From: Bdellovibrionales bacterium RIFOXYC1_FULL_37_79
Lineage (GTDB): Bacteria; Bdellovibrionota; Bacteriovoracia; Bacteriovoracales; Bacteriovoracaceae
Assembly: GCA_001770015.1 (NCBI GenBank)
Contig: MEQB01000028.1
Location: 1-62,517, forward strand
Direction of reading: 5' to 3'
DNA length: 62,517 nucleotides
The notes under the pieces: model-generated
The model's database searches: none
What the model was told of the DNA's origin: nothing
What the model saw: only the letters and a program-made list of their open reading frames with translations
Program-made: the position numbers and the translations under genes
In this document: piece by piece, positions 26,191-35,381 of the stretch
Numbering within the stretch: the stretch's first letter is position 1
Layout of the letters: each line of letters begins with the position of its first letter

Positions 26191-26835
26191 ATGGCATTTA
26201 AAATTATTATTATTTTATCTCTAATAACTTTTCATTCATGGAATGTTATCAATGTCTGTCATGGGGAAAGTAATGTGGACGAGCGGGGCACTTTGGACGG
26301 GGTGTATGTCAAGGCCATTGAAACCTATCCCAACCCCAAAACCCAAGAATTCAATTTTGGAGTTGGACTTTATCCCTATAACGCTTATTACAGCGGTTTC
26401 GGACTGGGGGGATCTTTTACCTACTATTTTAACAAAACGTGGGCATGGGATATTGTCAACGGCATGAGTTTTTTTTCTTTTGACAAGGATTTGATCTCCG
26501 TCTTGGCGGAAGACTTCGGCGTAGAACCAGAACAGATTGAACGCATTAAATTTCTGGTGGGCTCCAATCTCAAATATGTGCACTCATACGGCAAACTGAT
26601 CTTTCTAAAAAAATTCATCCGTTACTACCGGAGCAGTTTTATTTTTGGGGTGGGACTGGCTTCCACCAACGAACGCAGCTATTTTACCGGCAACTTTGGA
26701 TTTGATATCAATTTTTTTGTCAACGATTCATTTTCTGTTAAATTCGAAGCTTGTGACAGCATGGCCTTGAATGGTTCCAGTATTGCGTCCCCCAATTATA
26801 TTGTGGTTAAAATTGTTACAGGAATCAGTTATTAA
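26191..26835 (+). CDS. Outer-membrane beta-barrel protein (OMP_b-brl, motor cluster)
   Basis: A 214-residue protein with a signal peptide and alternating beta strands (FGVGLYPYNAYYSGFGLGGSFTYYF). These resemble the small outer-membrane barrel family (TIGR04565-like) found in Myxococcales and Bdellovibrio, often beside gliding genes. I start it at ATG 26191 because upstream in-frame sequence overlaps the previous gene and gives no signal peptide; no strong ribosome-binding site is seen. It is followed after 13 bp by a TPR gene. Confidence 0.76.
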   Translation: MAFKIIIILSLITFHSWNVINVCHGESNVDERGTLDGVYVKAIETYPNPKTQEFNFGVGLYPYNAYYSGFGLGGSFTYYFNKTWAWDIVNGMSFFSFDKDLISVLAEDFGVEPEQIERIKFLVGSNLKYVHSYGKLIFLKKFIRYYRSSFIFGVGLASTNERSYFTGNFGFDINFFVNDSFSVKFEACDSMALNGSSIASPNYIVVKIVTGISY

Positions 26836-26848
26836 TTAAATTGTTAAT

Positions 26849-28183
26849 ATGAAAAAAAAAATTCTGGTACTCACATTAATCATTTATAGCACTTTCCCCT
26901 GGGCAGGTGTCAAATGGGAAGGCACGCTACCCAAAATTGCCCAGGATCACAAAACCTGGGAAATATTATTAAACGAACTCCTGGAAAAAGAAATGTATTA
27001 TGGGGCACTGGTCACCGCCTACCGGGGATTACTCTACTACGACAACCTGGCCACCAAACAAAAAGCCTATCAAACCATCGTGGCCTTGATCGACCTGGGG
27101 TATCCAGAAAATGTGCTTAACATGTTTGTCACCGGCGATATTGAACCCACTGACAATACTGACTTTATCAGCAGCTATAATTTATACAAGGCCATCGCCA
27201 ACGAAGCCAAAGGCATGAAAAAATGGGCCGATGACTTTTTTGCTAACATTGATAAGGATAATTTTTACAAATATCTTTTCTACCAAGCAGTGCAAGCTTA
27301 TGCGCTCAACGATTATCCCAAGGCCATCACACTGCTGGAGAAAATACTTAAATTACCCCTAGAAGCAAAACATCTACCCTTTATTAAAAAAGCCGCCAGA
27401 ACTTTGGCCAGAATTTATTTTAAACAGGAAAACTATCTCAAATCCCTGGATATTTATGAAACATTTCTAACCAGGCTCAATCCCGTCACCCCTTCGGACT
27501 GGCTGGAGATGGGATGGAATCTCTACTATTTAAAAAGGTATCAAGAAAGCCTTGGGATTTTATACAACTTGGAATCCCAGGTGGTCACCCCTCCTCATAA
27601 TCTTGAAAATTATATTATCCGGGCGCTGGTTTATCTGGATTTATGTGCCACTGATAATGTGGAAAAGCTCATTACCAAATTTCAAAAAACCTATGATAGT
27701 GCCATTCAAGGAATCATCAATGGAAAGCCTCTGCGCAATTATAAGGATTTATTGCTGATTTATAGCAATCAAAATAAAAACTTCTATGATACTCAAAATA
27801 CCATCAATAATCTGATAACCGAATTTAGCACTAAACTCAAAAAACTCTCCAGGGACAGCCAACCACTGGCCTCATTTATTTATAAGAGTGAATATATGAT
27901 GCTTTCTAAAAAAATTAATTTTTATTTGGAAAATGTGTACAATGCTTCTGCCACCCAGTTAATCATGACTGCCGAATCACTTAAATTTTTAAAGTTTTCC
28001 GTCATGCGGGAAAAATTCAACCCGGATACAGTTTTTAACAACATTATTGCAAAGGATTTCAAAAATTCCTTTGAAGATATCGGAGATAAGGGATTCACCC
28101 TGATTTGGGAGCAAAAAGGCGATTATTGGCGTGATGAAAGGAACAAATATTTTGGAGATATTTCAAACCAATGTGTAAAATAA
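26849..28183 (+). CDS. Secreted TPR-repeat protein
   Basis: A 444-residue protein with an N-terminal signal (about residues 3-19) and TPR-like helical repeats at least between about 30 and 260 (for example YPKAITLLEKILKLP and YLKSLDIYETFLTRL). TPR proteins of this kind (GltE/AglT-like) serve as periplasmic or outer-membrane scaffolds in Glt complexes. It overlaps the next TPR gene by 13 bp. It has no enzymatic motif. Confidence 0.78.
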   Translation: MKKKILVLTLIIYSTFPWAGVKWEGTLPKIAQDHKTWEILLNELLEKEMYYGALVTAYRGLLYYDNLATKQKAYQTIVALIDLGYPENVLNMFVTGDIEPTDNTDFISSYNLYKAIANEAKGMKKWADDFFANIDKDNFYKYLFYQAVQAYALNDYPKAITLLEKILKLPLEAKHLPFIKKAARTLARIYFKQENYLKSLDIYETFLTRLNPVTPSDWLEMGWNLYYLKRYQESLGILYNLESQVVTPPHNLENYIIRALVYLDLCATDNVEKLITKFQKTYDSAIQGIINGKPLRNYKDLLLIYSNQNKNFYDTQNTINNLITEFSTKLKKLSRDSQPLASFIYKSEYMMLSKKINFYLENVYNASATQLIMTAESLKFLKFSVMREKFNPDTVFNNIIAKDFKNSFEDIGDKGFTLIWEQKGDYWRDERNKYFGDISNQCVK

Positions 28184-31100
28184 ATATTTTCCTATTTTTA
28201 TTACTTTATGCGGTTTGCTCCCTAGCATCCGACGATAGTTTGAACTCTGAGGAATTTAGAAAAAATCTTTCTGAAATGTATAATCGCGCCAACAAGACCA
28301 TCAAACTGGTCAGGCAGCAAATAACCGAGAATCAGCATGCCCCCTTCCTGGCTGACCTTTACCTGCAACTGGGAGAATTACTGGCCCAGAAGGCCAATAT
28401 TGTTTATTACATAAAAATGGAATCCAATGATCAAAGCAGTGAAACCATCACCACCTCCCTTAATAACTTTAAAGAAGTAGTGAGCAATCAAAAAGAAGCC
28501 ATTGCCATTTTTAATAGACTACTAGATGAGTTTCCCCATTTTGATAAAAAAGGCAAGGTTTTATATTTGCTGGCCACCTCGTATAAATCCATCGATGAGA
28601 TCCCCGCTTTTATTTCCACCACCAAAAAACTCCTGGATGAATATGCCAAGACCAAAGAGGCTGCCCGGGCCCAACTGCTACTTGGACAGTATTTTTTTGA
28701 AAAACAAATGTACCAAGAGGCGGAAAAAAACCTGGCTCCGGTTTTAAAATCTGAATTTGTACATGAAAAAAATCTGGCAAGATATCATACGGGACTCATT
28801 CACACCATCTTTGAAAGACATAAACAGGCGTTGGATATCTTTGAAAAAATTATCACCGACGAGGAATTGAAAGACAGTCAGGCTTCTTTTGAAATCTCCC
28901 TCAAGGCCAAATCGGTAAAATCCAATTTAAAAAGAGAAGCACTGATTGACTCCATTAAACCCTTTACCAGCTACTACCAAAAAGATGCCGATCCGGTGGG
29001 CTACTATTCCAAGATCGCCCCCACCGAAATTCTGTTCCAGGAGACGATTGAAAAACTGGCCTACCGATACATTTATTTAAAACAATTTCAATTTGCCATA
29101 AAATTGTTGCGTACGTTAAGCGAAAGAACGGTGAACGTGCAGCAGGTGATCAATATTTATCAAGAGGTGTTATTAATGATTCCGGTCAAAGATCGCATTG
29201 ATCTTCCGGTTGAGGAAATTCAATTTTTACTGGAAAGATATAATTACTGGATCAATTATTACAAAGTACCACCGCAATTCACCAAACAGGCCTATGTTTT
29301 TTTTGAAAAACAAGTCCGTGATCTGGGAACCAGGTCACACGATTTTTCCAAGCAAATGTTTCACTCCCTAAAACCCACCAAAACGGGTGCCAACAAAAAT
29401 CTCCAGGAAAGAATGCAATATTATGCGCAAAAATCAATTCATTATTATCATTTATACCTGGCGTATTTTAAAGGCTCGGGAAATGCCGTGAAAATCGCCA
29501 TGAATTTAGCGGATGTTTATTTTCAACAGGGAGATTACGTCAGCAGTGGAGATTTTTATCTAAGAACTTATGCCGACGAATTTGGTAAAACCACCAAACA
29601 ACAAAAAATTGAATTGATCAAGAATTCGCTTTTTTGCTTACAAAAGGAGAAAGATTATTCTTTCTACGAGCTGCTACGAGGAAAAGGGCTGTTGATAGAG
29701 GTCCTCACCATCTATATTAATTCCGACAATAAACGCAAATCCGATCCCAAGTTAAACTTCATCCTGGCCAAAAGCCGGTATGAACAGGGATTTTATGATC
29801 TGGCCATTGAAGAGCTTTATACCTTTATTAAAAAATTCAAAAGCAGCCCACATGCCATGGATGCTGCCAACTTGATCCTGGATTACTTTAACACCAAGAA
29901 TGATTTTCCCCAGCTGGTACAGGCCTGCGAACGTTTACTCACTTTAAAATTAAATAACCGTCCCTTTAATCAAAAGGTGGCCGGCATAAAAAAACAGGCA
30001 CAAATGAACCAATTACAATCCCAAGTGGAAGCTTTTGATGATTATGATTCATTTTCCCAAGGGAAAACCTATCTCAAGGCTGCCTTATCCAGTGGTGATG
30101 TTAAATTGATGAGCCTGGCATTACAAAATGCGCTGGCACAAAGTAAAAAGGAAAAAGATATCGAAACCTTTTTTAAAACCGCCACCGTGCTAGCGAAGAA
30201 CGAAAAAACTCCCTCCAAACGTTTTAATATTTTAGGGTCCATGGCCCAAGAAAATGTCCGGATCACCAGATATTATGCTGCCATGGAGATCTATCAAACG
30301 CTTGCCTCCAACCAGCAAAATCAGGAAGCTAATCGAAGCAGTGCCTATACCGATTCCCTGAATATTGCAACCGCCTTGCGGGATTGGGAAAAAATACATG
30401 CCTTATCTGAAAGTCCATATTGGCAAAAAGTACCTGCCACCACCAAGGATCGGTTAAGAAATCAACTGATTGATATTTTAGAGTCCCCCATTTCGCTTTC
30501 CGATGATATGCAAAACATGCTCTCCCGCGTGGGCCTTACTGATGAAATACTACTGGCCATGTATAAGGCTTCCAATCGTTTAAATAAAAGTCATGTCTCC
30601 ACAATGCAAGAAGAGGTCGGTCGTAAATGCAATCGGCAAAAAGGATTACCCGTTTGTCTTTGGAGAAAAGTGGAGCAACTGGATAAGGACATGGAGGTCT
30701 TCGAGGAAAAATTACAAAAATCCAAACTGGATTTAAAAGCTGTCGAGCTAAATGCCACCCACTTTCAAAAACTTCTAAAAGAATTCACCCAAGCAAGTAA
30801 TAGCTCTGATCCTCATTTGGAAATCCTGATTTCTCTAAGGAGTGCCCATCTTTATAATTTACTAAGCAAATTCCTCACCCGGGTTGCTGTGGCCAACCCA
30901 CCCCTTAAAGATGTATTGGCCAGCAAGTCTTTGGATAGCTCGAAAACCGCCACCCAGTATCTAAACAGATGTAAAAAAATCATTGCGGTCCAAAACATTT
31001 TAACTCCGGCCAATAAATATTGTTTAAAAGGGCAAAATCCTTCCCTGGAAAGTGCGCTGAACTACAATAATGTTAATGACTATCCCGAGTTTGAAAAAAT

Positions 31101-31413
31101 TAATGAGGAAAATGATTATCTAAGCGAACAAAAAAACTTATTTGCTGCCAGCAAAGGTTCGGATGCCTTGTTAAATATCGCCACCAAATACTACTCCGAT
31201 GGAAAAATCAATTACGCCCTGGCTGCCGCAGAATCGGGAGCCTCCATGGGAGGAAAATCCGTACCGCTTTTCAATGCCATCATCGGTTGCAGCGTAGCAC
31301 ACCTGGGACATCATAATGAGGCTAAATATTATTTAAAAAACGCCAGTGACTATAACGGTTTGAAAAATAAATGTTTGAGTAAACTCAAATCAATGGAAAA
31401 AGATATTTTATGA
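28171..31413 (+). CDS. Large TPR-repeat protein (GltD-like scaffold)
   Basis: A 1080-residue protein with a signal peptide (about residues 3-19) and many degenerate TPR-like helix pairs along its length, for example FPHFDKKGKVLYLLATSY, AQLLLGQYFFEKQMYQEAEKNL and FNFILAKSRYEQGFYDLAIEEL-type segments. Cys are rare until the C-terminal third. The size and repeats fit a long periplasmic scaffold, comparable in role to the TPR proteins of the Myxococcus Glt machinery. It overlaps its neighbours by 13 bp and 4 bp, so four genes from 26849 to 32063 are translationally linked or nearly so. Confidence 0.78.
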   Translation: MCKINIFLFLLLYAVCSLASDDSLNSEEFRKNLSEMYNRANKTIKLVRQQITENQHAPFLADLYLQLGELLAQKANIVYYIKMESNDQSSETITTSLNNFKEVVSNQKEAIAIFNRLLDEFPHFDKKGKVLYLLATSYKSIDEIPAFISTTKKLLDEYAKTKEAARAQLLLGQYFFEKQMYQEAEKNLAPVLKSEFVHEKNLARYHTGLIHTIFERHKQALDIFEKIITDEELKDSQASFEISLKAKSVKSNLKREALIDSIKPFTSYYQKDADPVGYYSKIAPTEILFQETIEKLAYRYIYLKQFQFAIKLLRTLSERTVNVQQVINIYQEVLLMIPVKDRIDLPVEEIQFLLERYNYWINYYKVPPQFTKQAYVFFEKQVRDLGTRSHDFSKQMFHSLKPTKTGANKNLQERMQYYAQKSIHYYHLYLAYFKGSGNAVKIAMNLADVYFQQGDYVSSGDFYLRTYADEFGKTTKQQKIELIKNSLFCLQKEKDYSFYELLRGKGLLIEVLTIYINSDNKRKSDPKLNFILAKSRYEQGFYDLAIEELYTFIKKFKSSPHAMDAANLILDYFNTKNDFPQLVQACERLLTLKLNNRPFNQKVAGIKKQAQMNQLQSQVEAFDDYDSFSQGKTYLKAALSSGDVKLMSLALQNALAQSKKEKDIETFFKTATVLAKNEKTPSKRFNILGSMAQENVRITRYYAAMEIYQTLASNQQNQEANRSSAYTDSLNIATALRDWEKIHALSESPYWQKVPATTKDRLRNQLIDILESPISLSDDMQNMLSRVGLTDEILLAMYKASNRLNKSHVSTMQEEVGRKCNRQKGLPVCLWRKVEQLDKDMEVFEEKLQKSKLDLKAVELNATHFQKLLKEFTQASNSSDPHLEILISLRSAHLYNLLSKFLTRVAVANPPLKDVLASKSLDSSKTATQYLNRCKKIIAVQNILTPANKYCLKGQNPSLESALNYNNVNDYPEFEKINEENDYLSEQKNLFAASKGSDALLNIATKYYSDGKINYALAAAESGASMGGKSVPLFNAIIGCSVAHLGHHNEAKYYLKNASDYNGLKNKCLSKLKSMEKDIL

Positions 31414-32063
31414 GACGCCGATTAATTGTGCTTTTATTTTGGTTTTATTCGGGTTTATGCCAAGCAGTTTTCCTGGAGGAGTTTCCCAATTTAAAAGATT
31501 TTGTTTTTAATGAACCGACCAGCAGTACTTACTTTGGCCTGGGACTTAGCCCCATATCCATCATGAACAGCAAATTATATGTCGCTGCCAATCTCTTTCA
31601 AATCCACTGGATCAATGATCGTTTTGATATTGAAATTTTTTCAGCCTCTATCGGATCCACCATTAACTCGGAGGATTATTCCTCATCCAAACACTTCACT
31701 TTCCGCACCATTCCCAAATATCGGATTTTTAGTTTTATAAGTATTGGTCCACTTCTCGGATTTGAATTTGTCAGATTTTCAAATATCACCGCCAGATTAT
31801 ACAAAGACAGATATGTCACCCCTTACGATGTGTTTTCCTCCAATGGCCTGATCTACGGACTGGGAATCAGTGAAACCATTGATCAGAAACATAATCGGAA
31901 AATTAAAATTTCTCAAAACATCTACAAACAAACCTATTCCACCACCAACACCAACAATGGCTGGACTTACTTATATCAAAATCCAGAACTGGCAGTAGAA
32001 GCCAATAAAGACAAGATTGCCGCAGGCATCGTCATCATGCTGGAAATTTCTTATTTATTGTAA
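31410..32063 (+). CDS. Second outer-membrane beta-barrel protein of the cluster
   Basis: A 217-residue protein with a signal peptide (about 4-20) and beta-strand pattern (TYFGLGLSPISIMNSKLYVAANLF, final ISYLL), similar in layout to the barrel encoded at 26191. It probably ends the motor operon: a minus-strand kinase gene finishes 2 bp later. Two barrels in one cluster may form the outer-membrane part of the machine. Confidence 0.74.
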   Translation: MRRRLIVLLFWFYSGLCQAVFLEEFPNLKDFVFNEPTSSTYFGLGLSPISIMNSKLYVAANLFQIHWINDRFDIEIFSASIGSTINSEDYSSSKHFTFRTIPKYRIFSFISIGPLLGFEFVRFSNITARLYKDRYVTPYDVFSSNGLIYGLGISETIDQKHNRKIKISQNIYKQTYSTTNTNNGWTYLYQNPELAVEANKDKIAAGIVIMLEISYLL

Positions 32064-32065
32064 GC

Positions 32066-34054
32066 TCACTTGATCCTAAACGAAGCCACACTTTCTTTAT
32101 GGATGATAAATTTTAGGGGCTGATCCTGATAAAACGCATTGTATTCACCCACCGGCAGGGTGATCTTTTTAAAGGGCACCGGAACAAAATAATAGTTTTG
32201 ATCTTTGGGCATTTCAATTTTTAAGAACGAATTGGGAGGAAAATTCTCTCCCACACACTGCAAATATCCTTTGGGTTGCTTTAAAAAATTTGGTACGGTA
32301 AGGTTCACCTTTTCATTATTATTATTGATTAATATTTTTTTGATATAGGGAGCAAACCCTTTTTTGATCACTTGCAGATAAAATTCCTGGTGAACCGGCA
32401 CGGGGAGCCCCTGGACAGAATATTCCACTATTTTTTCATTGAGCTGAAGGGTGACCTCGGTGGCCTTAATATTGTTTAAAATAACATGGCCTTGATACCC
32501 CCTGATTTCACCATAAAGGATTTTCACGGATGGTATCTGCATCAACATGACCACCATACCTGCCACCATCACCATGACCACCATAATCTTGCTCATGGAA
32601 AAATGATTATGCCCTGGCACATGTTTGGAGGGATGCACTCTTAAATTCGTATTCTGTGGATGAGCATGATCATCAATGAAAATAATATTCGAGGCTTGAT
32701 CCACAGATAATCTTTTAGGAAAGGCTTCGGCGGCTCTTTTGGGAGGTTTCATTTCTGACAGGTTATTAAATTTATCTCGAAAAGTGCGTTTGATCTTTTT
32801 GGCCACCTGGGTGGTGATGGTGGCCAAATCTAATTTCAATGATGGTTTAGCAGCATCTTTACCCACCGGCCGGCAAGTCACCATTGAATCAGAATTAAAG
32901 ACTATATCGCTATGATGTATACTACTTGCAGAAGCTTTAACCTCTTCCTTTGGCGGTTTTGAATTTTTTCCTTTATCCGCAAAGCCCTTTTCTTTTTCTG
33001 GATATAATTTAGTACTGGTGGAGGTTTTTTCGTTTTGAATTTCCTCCAGATAAGGACTAAAATCCATCTTCCCCACTTGTAATAGTTTTTTTTCCTCCTG
33101 TTCTTTTTCCGCCGAGAAAAGCTTGATGGCATATTTCCGCAGATCAGTTGGATTAAAACCTGGAAATCTGCGATGTAAAAAATTAGTCAGTTCCCTGTTG
33201 ACGGCATCCATATCCGTATAGCGGTCATTGGGATCAGTTTTTAGCATTTTTAAAACAATCTGATCCAGATCATCAGGAATATTGGGATTGATGGCCGAAG
33301 GTACCGGGATTTTTCCTTCCACAATTTTTTCTAAAATAGAAAATTTATTTTGATCTTCATCCATCTCAAACAATTTTCTATTGCAAATAAGCTCCCATAG
33401 GACAATCCCGGTGGAATACATGTCATAGCGATGATCCAGCGGAATATCCATGAGATATTCCGGGGCAATATAACTCAATTTTCCCTTGATGGCGGCGGGA
33501 CTTGAACTTTCCGTATTAAATTTACTTTTGACAATGCCAAAATCAATCAGTTTGACCGTTCCCGAATAGGTGATCATGATATTTTCCGGTGAAACATCCC
33601 GATGAATAATTTTGGCCGGTTGACCTGTTAACTTATTGGTGAAATTATGCGCATAATAGAGAGCCTGACAGATCGTTGAAATGATATAAACCGATATTTC
33701 CAGGGGCAATACCAGATTTCTGTTTTGCAGTTTTTTTAGAAAATCGCTTAGGTTTTTACCCTCGACGTATTCAATGACCAGATACAATTGTCCCTCAGTC
33801 CTTCCATAATCCAATACCTGGGTTATCCCTGGATGATTAAAATCAATCGTAACCTTGATTTCATCCAGAAACATATTTTCATACATCTCGTTGCCAAAAA
33901 ATTCCTGCTTGATCCGCTTGATGATGACCACCTTATTGGCATCATTACCAAGCATCAATGACAAATTGATTTTACCCATCCCACCTTGATTTAGGTTATC
34001 TAAAATCAGATAGCGTCCTATGCGGGATATTTTAGAATCATCAATTTCATTCAT
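32066..34054 (-). CDS. Transmembrane Ser/Thr protein kinase (PknB-like)
   Basis: A 662-residue eukaryote-type kinase. The glycine loop is LNQGGMGKIN (21-30), the ATP-binding Lys46, helix-C Glu65, catalytic HRDVSPEN (151-158) and DFG (171-173) are all intact, with APE in YIAPEYL, so it should be active. After the kinase (to about 310) come a charged linker, one TM at about 490-512 and an extracytoplasmic beta-rich domain with PEGA-like character. The gene ends 2 bp from the motor operon in convergent orientation. Control of the motor by phosphorylation is inference from proximity; the outer domain could sense envelope state. Confidence 0.92.
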   Translation of the reverse strand: MNEIDDSKISRIGRYLILDNLNQGGMGKINLSLMLGNDANKVVIIKRIKQEFFGNEMYENMFLDEIKVTIDFNHPGITQVLDYGRTEGQLYLVIEYVEGKNLSDFLKKLQNRNLVLPLEISVYIISTICQALYYAHNFTNKLTGQPAKIIHRDVSPENIMITYSGTVKLIDFGIVKSKFNTESSSPAAIKGKLSYIAPEYLMDIPLDHRYDMYSTGIVLWELICNRKLFEMDEDQNKFSILEKIVEGKIPVPSAINPNIPDDLDQIVLKMLKTDPNDRYTDMDAVNRELTNFLHRRFPGFNPTDLRKYAIKLFSAEKEQEEKKLLQVGKMDFSPYLEEIQNEKTSTSTKLYPEKEKGFADKGKNSKPPKEEVKASASSIHHSDIVFNSDSMVTCRPVGKDAAKPSLKLDLATITTQVAKKIKRTFRDKFNNLSEMKPPKRAAEAFPKRLSVDQASNIIFIDDHAHPQNTNLRVHPSKHVPGHNHFSMSKIMVVMVMVAGMVVMLMQIPSVKILYGEIRGYQGHVILNNIKATEVTLQLNEKIVEYSVQGLPVPVHQEFYLQVIKKGFAPYIKKILINNNNEKVNLTVPNFLKQPKGYLQCVGENFPPNSFLKIEMPKDQNYYFVPVPFKKITLPVGEYNAFYQDQPLKFIIHKESVASFRIK

Positions 34055-34322
34055 GCAAAATCAATCTTTTTTTACTTAGGTTCATGGTTTATAAAGATTA
34101 TAACGGTTTCAGGAGTTTTTATCATCTAGGTAAAACCATTTGTTTGACAAAATCAATAAGTGAGAGATTCTGTCGGATAATCCAATATGGTACTTGCTAC
34201 TCATTTCAAACCGGCCACGTCACCATATTGAGCAAATCGAGTGAGTATTTTTTCCCGAGTTGCTTAATAACTTCTGATACAACATAATTATAATAACAAC
34301 GATGATCCCCTGGGGAGCACTT

Positions 34323-35294
34323 ATGAAATTTCTCTTTATCTCCATTCAAGCTTACCTTCTTTTTATTAATACTATTTTTGCTGAAAGCGACCAGATTCAT
34401 CAAAAGCAGATGAATGCTTTTTTTTACTCTTTAAATCGCACACATCTTACCAACCTCTCTACCGCATTCACCTCATTTCAAAAAAACCCAAGTACCTTCA
34501 TGGCAAAATTCAAGGATAAGAAAATCAAAGATTATCAAAACATAGTTGAACTAACCAATCGACACGCAAAAGAAATTAAAGAAGTAAAGGCCATCATGAA
34601 AGATGACAATTTCCAGATCAGTTACCAGAATCAAGTTTTAACGATTTCGGAAATTGGTTTTAATGGTGCCATGATAATTAATGATAAAGAAATCAATTGG
34701 AACCCTGAAAAAGATTCCTTCAATGATTTACAAAACCAATTATCTTTGATTCTTAAGAAAAAAAATAGCTTAAGTCTTATGAATTGGTTGATACCAAATG
34801 CGCAAGCACATCCAGCTGTAGTGGCAGTCATGACTCTAGTTGTACTGGCTGTGTCAGCTAATCGTCGGATGTCTACGGATAAAGAGCTGGCAACCATGTT
34901 AGATGAGTTAAAAAAATCTGTAGAAACCTGCGAAACTGATCTCAAAACGCTACAAACCAAAGAGCAGACAGTCATAGTAGACAACGAGACCTTGAAATTT
35001 ATTAATTTCGTAAATTTTTATAAGGAATATGAATTACTTTCGTGTGAAAATCTAAAAAGAAAGCGCTTAAAAAATTATGTCGGCATGTCTTATGATAAGT
35101 TTATTTTGGAAAAAATCGAAGATGCATGTAACGTTCTAAAAGATTTGGAAAACTGCCTAAATAAATACACTAAGGATCTTGATACAATGGGAATTACCGA
35201 CCAACAACGAACCAAAGAACAAAAGATAAAAGAAGAATCAGAGTATTATGATATTTATACCAGACTTACAACTGATACAGTTGTTACTAAATAA
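34323..35294 (+). CDS. Hypothetical exported protein
   Basis: A 323-residue protein with a signal peptide (hydrophobic about 3-16, FAES) and a second hydrophobic stretch, HPAVVAVMTLVVLAVSA (about 160-180), which may be a membrane anchor. A Cys-containing helical C-terminal half follows (four Cys between about 205 and 270). GGGGAGC precedes ATG 34323; an in-frame start 21 bases earlier is less likely. No family was recognised. Confidence 0.68.
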   Translation: MKFLFISIQAYLLFINTIFAESDQIHQKQMNAFFYSLNRTHLTNLSTAFTSFQKNPSTFMAKFKDKKIKDYQNIVELTNRHAKEIKEVKAIMKDDNFQISYQNQVLTISEIGFNGAMIINDKEINWNPEKDSFNDLQNQLSLILKKKNSLSLMNWLIPNAQAHPAVVAVMTLVVLAVSANRRMSTDKELATMLDELKKSVETCETDLKTLQTKEQTVIVDNETLKFINFVNFYKEYELLSCENLKRKRLKNYVGMSYDKFILEKIEDACNVLKDLENCLNKYTKDLDTMGITDQQRTKEQKIKEESEYYDIYTRLTTDTVVTK

Positions 35295-35295
35295 T

Positions 35296-35348
35296 AAAAA
35301 GGGAGCCCACACGGACTCCCCTTCTTTTATTACTAATTATTTAAAAAA
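35296..35348 (-). terminator. Terminator, copy 1 of a 53-bp duplicated segment
   Basis: It contains GGGAGTCC-GTGT-GGGCTCCC on the minus strand (8 bp with one G-U) followed by TTTTTATT: a strong terminator for the 35382 gene. The whole 53-bp stretch is identical to 37047-37099. Confidence 0.82.
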
Positions 35349-35381
35349 TTATTACCAAGAAATTCATTGCACCGTTTTGAA

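Noticed and set aside
34084-34287. Small plus-strand ORF upstream of 34323
   Set aside because: No ribosome-binding site, no signal peptide and unconvincing amino-acid composition; treated as intergenic.
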